This document shows, one piece after another, positions 59,850-64,000 of a DNA stretch of 64,000 bases. Numbering within the stretch: position 1 is the stretch's first letter; the number at the start of each line of letters is the position of its first letter. The notes below the pieces were generated by a model, which was given only the letters and a program-made list of their open reading frames with translations, had not been told where the DNA came from and did not search any database. Source of the DNA: Anas platyrhynchos (Eukaryota; Chordata; Aves; Anseriformes; Anatidae); the NCBI RefSeq assembly GCF_047663525.1, contig NC_092613.1, positions 2,691,501-2,755,500 of the forward strand, given 5' to 3'. A program made the position numbers and the translations under genes.

Positions 59850-60440
59850 AGCTACAGTCACTACAAAGTGACAGTACCTACCACCTTCCCCGGTGGAGCT
59901 CATGACCCTGATTTTTCCGAGCATGGTCATCCTTTGGTCTCCATTCATCTCCCTCTGCAAATCATTATCAATTCTGAATATTTTTTGTGGATCATACAGA
60001 GTTGCCTTTTCTTGAGAATAAGGGAATAAAACCCCAGCCTGGCTTTGGATGTCACTTGGTTTTGGGGACAGCAGGGAAACCTCTCTGTGCTTCTTAGACA
60101 GGACTGTGAGCAGCACATGTGCCCTGTTTAAATGGATAATTCTGTGAGCAGGGCAACGGCAGTCTGTCCTTGCCTAGCACTGTAAGTTTTCCATTGCCTA
60201 ATAAAGACTAAACTTAAATAGCAACTTTTCAACAATGGTGACATGAATTAGTCTCAGTCACTTCTGCCTTTATTAATACAGAAGTGGCAAGTTCTCAGAG
60301 CTTTGATATCACTATCAGATACCGTTAAAAAAAGCCACTGTTAGAATCAGGGAAAGAGAAACTAGGTACATACATGAGGAGCTCTGTAGCCTTGTTTCAC
60401 TGGAAAGCCGAGCTATAACAGATTCAGAAACACAGTTGTG
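59850..60440. other. intergenic, nothing recognised
   Basis: It lies between the env-type LTR and the possible RAB44 3' end. There is no recognised feature except a possible minus-strand AATAAA at 60269-60274. Confidence 0.45.
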
Positions 60441-61454
60441 GTTTTTTATTTTTTTTTTTTATTTTTGGAATATATAAAAACACAAAAATGCAACACTCAT
60501 ATTCTTATCTATTTAGTCTGTATGCCTTTCTCTGCAAAAATATGGTTATCTGCATTAAGCTGTTAAAAAAAAAGAAATTGTGATATGTACCTTTTTAGAT
60601 GTCACACTGAGATTCAGTACTTCATTAGAAGTATCACTTTTAAAGGGCAGGGTGCAGAAGCTCACTTTTCCCTGCCCATACTGAGGGTTTGCTGTGACAG
60701 TGCAAGACTCTGCTCTGGGTGCACTAAAGTGAAACAAGGACTCATGAGCATTTCTCTGTCTATATACCTCACCACCCCACCACTTCAGTGCCCTTTCTTT
60801 TATCCTGGACTTGCTTTTGATCAAAACACCTTGAAAAGCTCCAAAGTTTTTAATCTTTTTCAGACAGGACCCATTGCTGATCACTGGCATTGGAAACTGA
60901 AAAAGGGAAAAACAGCTTTGCCTTGCCAAGTTGGAGAGACTTACACTGCACTTAGGATATACAGCATGTTTCATTGGTCCAAACCAAATCTGACCAGCTT
61001 GTAAAGACAGAGCCAAAGTCCCCACTGCACAGCAGCACAAATGGCCTTAAACATTCTGCTGACTCCCTGTACTCATTTCTTTTATCCTGAGACTGGGTTT
61101 TGCTGCCTGCTGCTTCCAGGATGGTTCCAGTATCTTGGATCCAGATGGGTTCCTTTCTGCCTCCTTCTCCTTCATTAGCCCAATTTTGGTCTTCAGGTGA
61201 AGGCAGTGCAGTTTCCCAATAAGTCTCTTGGAGGGTTTGTTCTCTCTGGCAACTGGCAATAGCAGAGATGAGCAGGGAGCAGAACAGACAACAGCCTTCT
61301 CCTCTGTAGCATTTTTTGCTCTCAGCATCAAGGGAGCTCAGGCAAGACAGGCACACAAGGAGCAGGGCTGGTGGTCAAGAATCCTTTTTTTTTTTTTTTT
61401 TTTTTTTTGCTTTTCTGCCACAGCAGTTTCAGACTACAGCAAGGACTCTGTTCA
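60441..61454 (-). other. RAB44: inferred 3'UTR of the RAB44-like gene
   Basis: From the stop codon to a minus-strand AATAAA at 60445-60450, in an A-rich context. It contains a 24-base T run on the plus strand at 61385-61408. The open frames on both strands here (up to 161 codons) have no family likeness. Confidence 0.35.
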
Positions 61455-61542
61455 TCACCAGCAGCAGCCCTTTTTCTTCTGAGGCAGCTTTGCTACCTCT
61501 TCTGTCTTATTTCTCAATTGATCTTCACGAACTTTGAGTGAC
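61455..61542 (-). CDS. RAB44: RAB44 last exon with prenylation tail
   Basis: Phase 2 to the stop TGA at 61455-61457. It encodes a charged hypervariable tail and a final KKKGCCW. The two Cys followed by one residue suit Rab geranylgeranyl transferase. Confidence 0.88.
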
Positions 61543-63742
61543 CTGGGCAATAAGAAAGTTAGTTAGTCAGGTGCTTTCCCCCATATTTTGCATTGTTATT
61601 ATATTTTTTAGGACAAGCATTGGTAAGGGGACTCAGTGCAGTGAAAGGAGTTGGGAACCTTCCAGCTCAGCACGCTGTGAGAACTGCAGACTCTGCTGAA
61701 AATGCCAACCTAAATCCAATCACAGACAGAACTGATTTCAAGCAACTCAGGAAGAAATTAGCAGCATCCTGAGAAGGGTTTCCTTCATCCCCTTGCAATG
61801 CTGTACATCCAGGTGACATCTCACAGCACCTCCCCAGCTCATCCTGGCCATGCATGTGCTGCTCTGGGAGCTCTCCATGGCATATGGGGACACAGAGGCT
61901 GTGGTGACAGTGAGATGCCAGCATTTCCTAGTGAAAAAGGCAGGAGGAAGTCCATGAAATTCAGGACAGCTGACGAAATACAGGCACAGGCCTCACCTGA
62001 TTAGGCTGACCATGGACTCAGCAACGTTGTGGCCAGAGGCAGCGCTGCATTCATAAAATATGAGCTGATACTCCTGGAAGACAGAGTCCACAGAGAAATG
62101 TGCTTTCCTTGCATTGGAATAGCTTCATATGGGAGCAAATAGCCAAGAAACATCATGGTCAAGTGGAAACAGGACTCAAAGGAACAGGTAACTCAATAAC
62201 TGATTTACAGCTCTTCTGGTAGCTGCAACACCAACATTTAGCGTCAAGAAGAAGGTTACTACTGCAGAGAACAATGCAATGCAGCCTGGTTAGTGGAGCA
62301 AACTCAGAGAGAGCAATGAGGTATTACTGGGTTTTTGTACCTGCCAGTGACAGATTTGTGAGAAACAAAGCATCTAATCCCTTGTCCTGCTGCTTCCATT
62401 GGCAGAATCAGTCAGGGGATACTGGCCCAAACCTCAGAAACTTTGAAATTAAATGGGTAAAGGTGGATTTCTTCTTATCTACTTTTTATTAGCCACCTAC
62501 ATTTTAAGAGATTGATAATATTTTTAGTGTTCAGTATCTTTAAAACATGAGAGAGTTCTGTGTTTTTATTATTTTCATTATGCTGGGAAGATGCATGGCA
62601 TTTCCCAGCAATGATAAGATGGGTTCAGAGATCGTTTTGCTGTCCACTGATGCACTAAGTTGCATTTTGTAATGCAGGTTCCAGGCAGGCAGGAGCTGGT
62701 GGCTTCCATCCTTGGGTGTCCCTACTGAATCTGTGTGGGCAGCATGCTGCAGCAGGGCCATGCACCTACCTCAGCCAAGCGTTCTGCCTCTTGAGTAGGG
62801 ACCTGTCTCTCTGTAGCGCAGTCCGTTTTGTTCCCAAGAAGCAGAATAGTGACTCCGTCATCTGCTCCCTCCTGGACAATAAAACAGGGAAGAATCAGGA
62901 GCACACCTACATCCTCCTTGAATCACAGCCAGACACACTGCCCAAAGACATCCTGGAACATCATGAAGGATGTGCATAGATTTTTTCTGGTAACAAAACT
63001 TTAAATTCTTAAACTCACTTAACAACATTTAAGAAAATGTTTGTTTGTTGTTAAGTCATCTGTCCTGGTCTATTAACAGGGCAGGTAACCAGGCAAGTTC
63101 ACTACAGGGTTATCTTGCTTTGTGTTTGACTTCAAGAACCCTTCAGAAGATGCTCTGACTGTGATTTATGGGCACTGAGCATAGTGACAGACTATTTTGT
63201 TCCTTTAACATTTTATACTTAATTGAAAAATCTCTGGCAGGAAGTTTTTAAGAAGGCATGAGTTACCTCCTATTTCTCAGTACTCAAAAGAGGACTATGC
63301 TTTACTTAAAAGTGTTACCAAAATCACTTTCAACATTATCCATTTTTCTGCAGCAGTTTTTAATTTTAAAAAGTTTAGCAATCATAACAAAAGTTAAAAC
63401 AACCTTCACTGCAAAAATATGAAAAATGTGAGCACCTGAATTGTTTAAATCCTTCCATAAAAATCAGTTTATGACCAAAGCAAGGCAGAATGCCCTTTGC
63501 AAAGTGATTAGCAGCTACCAGCTGCCCAGCCACGACCAGTGGCAGAAGTCAAATGGTGAAACACTGATGCCAGTCATCATGAAACCCCAGGCCATGAGGC
63601 AGAACAAGGTTTTCCTGCCTTGCTCACCTGGATGCAGCTGAGCCAGTAGCGCACATCTGCGAAGGAGTACTGTGACGTGATGTCATACATCAGCACCACC
63701 CCGTCTGCTTTCCGGAAGAACTGCTTGGTGATGCTGTGGTAC
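61455..63742 (-). CDS. RAB44: Rab-family GTPase, C-terminal part, probably RAB44 (partial)
   Basis: The last four exons of a Rab-domain gene: 63628-63742, 62770-62871, 61997-62073, 61455-61542, all with GT-AG junctions and matching phases, giving 127 residues to the stop. They encode the region after switch II (YHSITKQFFRKADGVVLMYD), the guanine-binding motif GNKTD (G4), ECSAA (G5), a Lys-rich tail and a C-terminal KKKGCCW, whose two Cys residues are the geranylgeranylation site. RAB44 is a large atypical Rab (EF hand, coiled coil, Rab domain) linked in mammals to granule exocytosis. The GTP P-loop and the N-terminal part lie beyond 64000. The close relative CRACR2A has a similar Rab domain; the position beside C6orf89 and PI16 favours RAB44. 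Confidence 0.83.
61997..62073 (-). CDS. RAB44: RAB44 exon with the ECSA motif
   Basis: Phase 0 to phase 2. It encodes EYQLIFYECSAASGHNVAE (G5 motif) and SMVSLI, matching the Rab C-terminal helix. Confidence 0.88.
62770..62871 (-). CDS. RAB44: RAB44 exon with the NKxD motif
   Basis: Phase 0 to phase 0. It encodes EGADDGVTILLLGNKTD (G4 motif complete), then CATERQVPTQEAERLAE. The acceptor is TTGTCCAG and the donor GTAGGT. Confidence 0.88.
63628..63742 (-). CDS. RAB44: RAB44 exon, switch II end to alpha-3 region
   Basis: It starts at phase 2 (one base completes an Arg codon) and ends at phase 0. It encodes YHSITKQFFRKADGVVLMYD and SFADVRYWLSCIQ. The exon before it, which should end in the WDTAGQ motif, lies outside the window. 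Confidence 0.88.
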
Positions 63743-64000
63743 CTGTGGACATTTCAAACCATCACCAGGATGGAGTATGGAGGTTTCACCTAGAACCAAT
63801 CTAAAATCCCAGAGGGAAAACCGGAAACATGGGTTGATCAAAAAGGAAAAAAGAATTTGCTTCTATCCCAATTGAAGAGGCCATGCAGACAGCCTGAGTG
63901 CTTACTTTTATCTTAATTACTTTCTCTATTATTTTTTTTTTTTTTATCAGATCACACACTAATCAGAGTCCATTCCTAAACAATTGCCTTTGCTTAGCAA
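63743..64000. other. RAB44 intron
   Basis: No exon was seen. A T run lies at 63932-63945. Confidence 0.5.

Noticed and set aside
60555-61356. Frames of 161, 139 and 134 codons on both strands
   Set aside because: No family likeness and no fitting splice sites. They overlap each other and lie just 3' of the RAB44 stop, so 3'UTR is the better reading.
1-64000. CRISPR arrays, tRNA or rRNA genes
   Set aside because: No regularly spaced identical repeats and no tRNA A/B box pair with a matching stem, or rRNA core sequence, was noticed. A tRNAscan-SE run would be needed to exclude tRNA-derived SINEs.

Overview
The window is vertebrate nuclear DNA and almost certainly from a bird. It carries five CR1 LINE fragments with the avian 3' end (TTCTATGATTCTATGATTCT-type tails), avian ERVL-type LTRs that begin TGTCCTGGTTTCAG, and a tandem let-7 pair whose mature sequences match the chicken microRNAs called let-7k and let-7j. 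The genes are split by introns with GT-AG junctions. The species cannot be fixed from the sequence alone.

Layout. 1-17.5 kb: no protein-coding gene was found. This part holds three CR1 fragments, a moderately CpG-rich block near 5.6-6.0 kb, two inverted pairs of the motif AAAATGGC, and the let-7k/let-7j hairpins at 12.55-12.86 kb on the plus strand. 17.48-26.25 kb, minus strand: PI16, a secreted CAP-domain protein. All six coding exons were placed by splice sites and reading frame (787 residues), including one very long mucin-like exon and a GPI-anchor tail. 28.6-53.8 kb, minus strand: C6orf89 (bombesin receptor-activated protein homologue), a type II membrane protein. Seven coding exons give a closed 328-residue frame, with an inferred 3'UTR of about 4.4 kb and a CpG-island promoter. 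54.2-59.85 kb: a graveyard of endogenous retroviruses and a CR1 fragment. 60.4-64 kb, minus strand: the last four exons of a Rab-domain gene, most likely RAB44, ending in a CC prenylation motif; the rest lies beyond the window.

The order and orientation RAB44 - C6orf89 - PI16 is that of human chromosome 6p21, but CPNE5 and PPIL1, which lie between RAB44 and C6orf89 in human, are not seen here; ERV debris occupies the gap. The three protein genes run in the same direction but have no evident joint pathway: PI16 is extracellular or membrane-anchored, C6orf89 is a Golgi/membrane protein, and RAB44 is a vesicle-traffic GTPase. The let-7 pair lies on the opposite strand, about 5 kb beyond the PI16 3' end.

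Points for a second look: the expanded Thr/Pro/Lys repeat domain of PI16; an unexplained symmetric exon-like segment at 41.6 kb that encodes a membrane span and could replace exons 3 and 4 of C6orf89 in frame; the paired AAAATGGC palindromes upstream of let-7; and an ERVL copy whose reverse transcriptase region has been deleted at a 25-bp tandem duplication.
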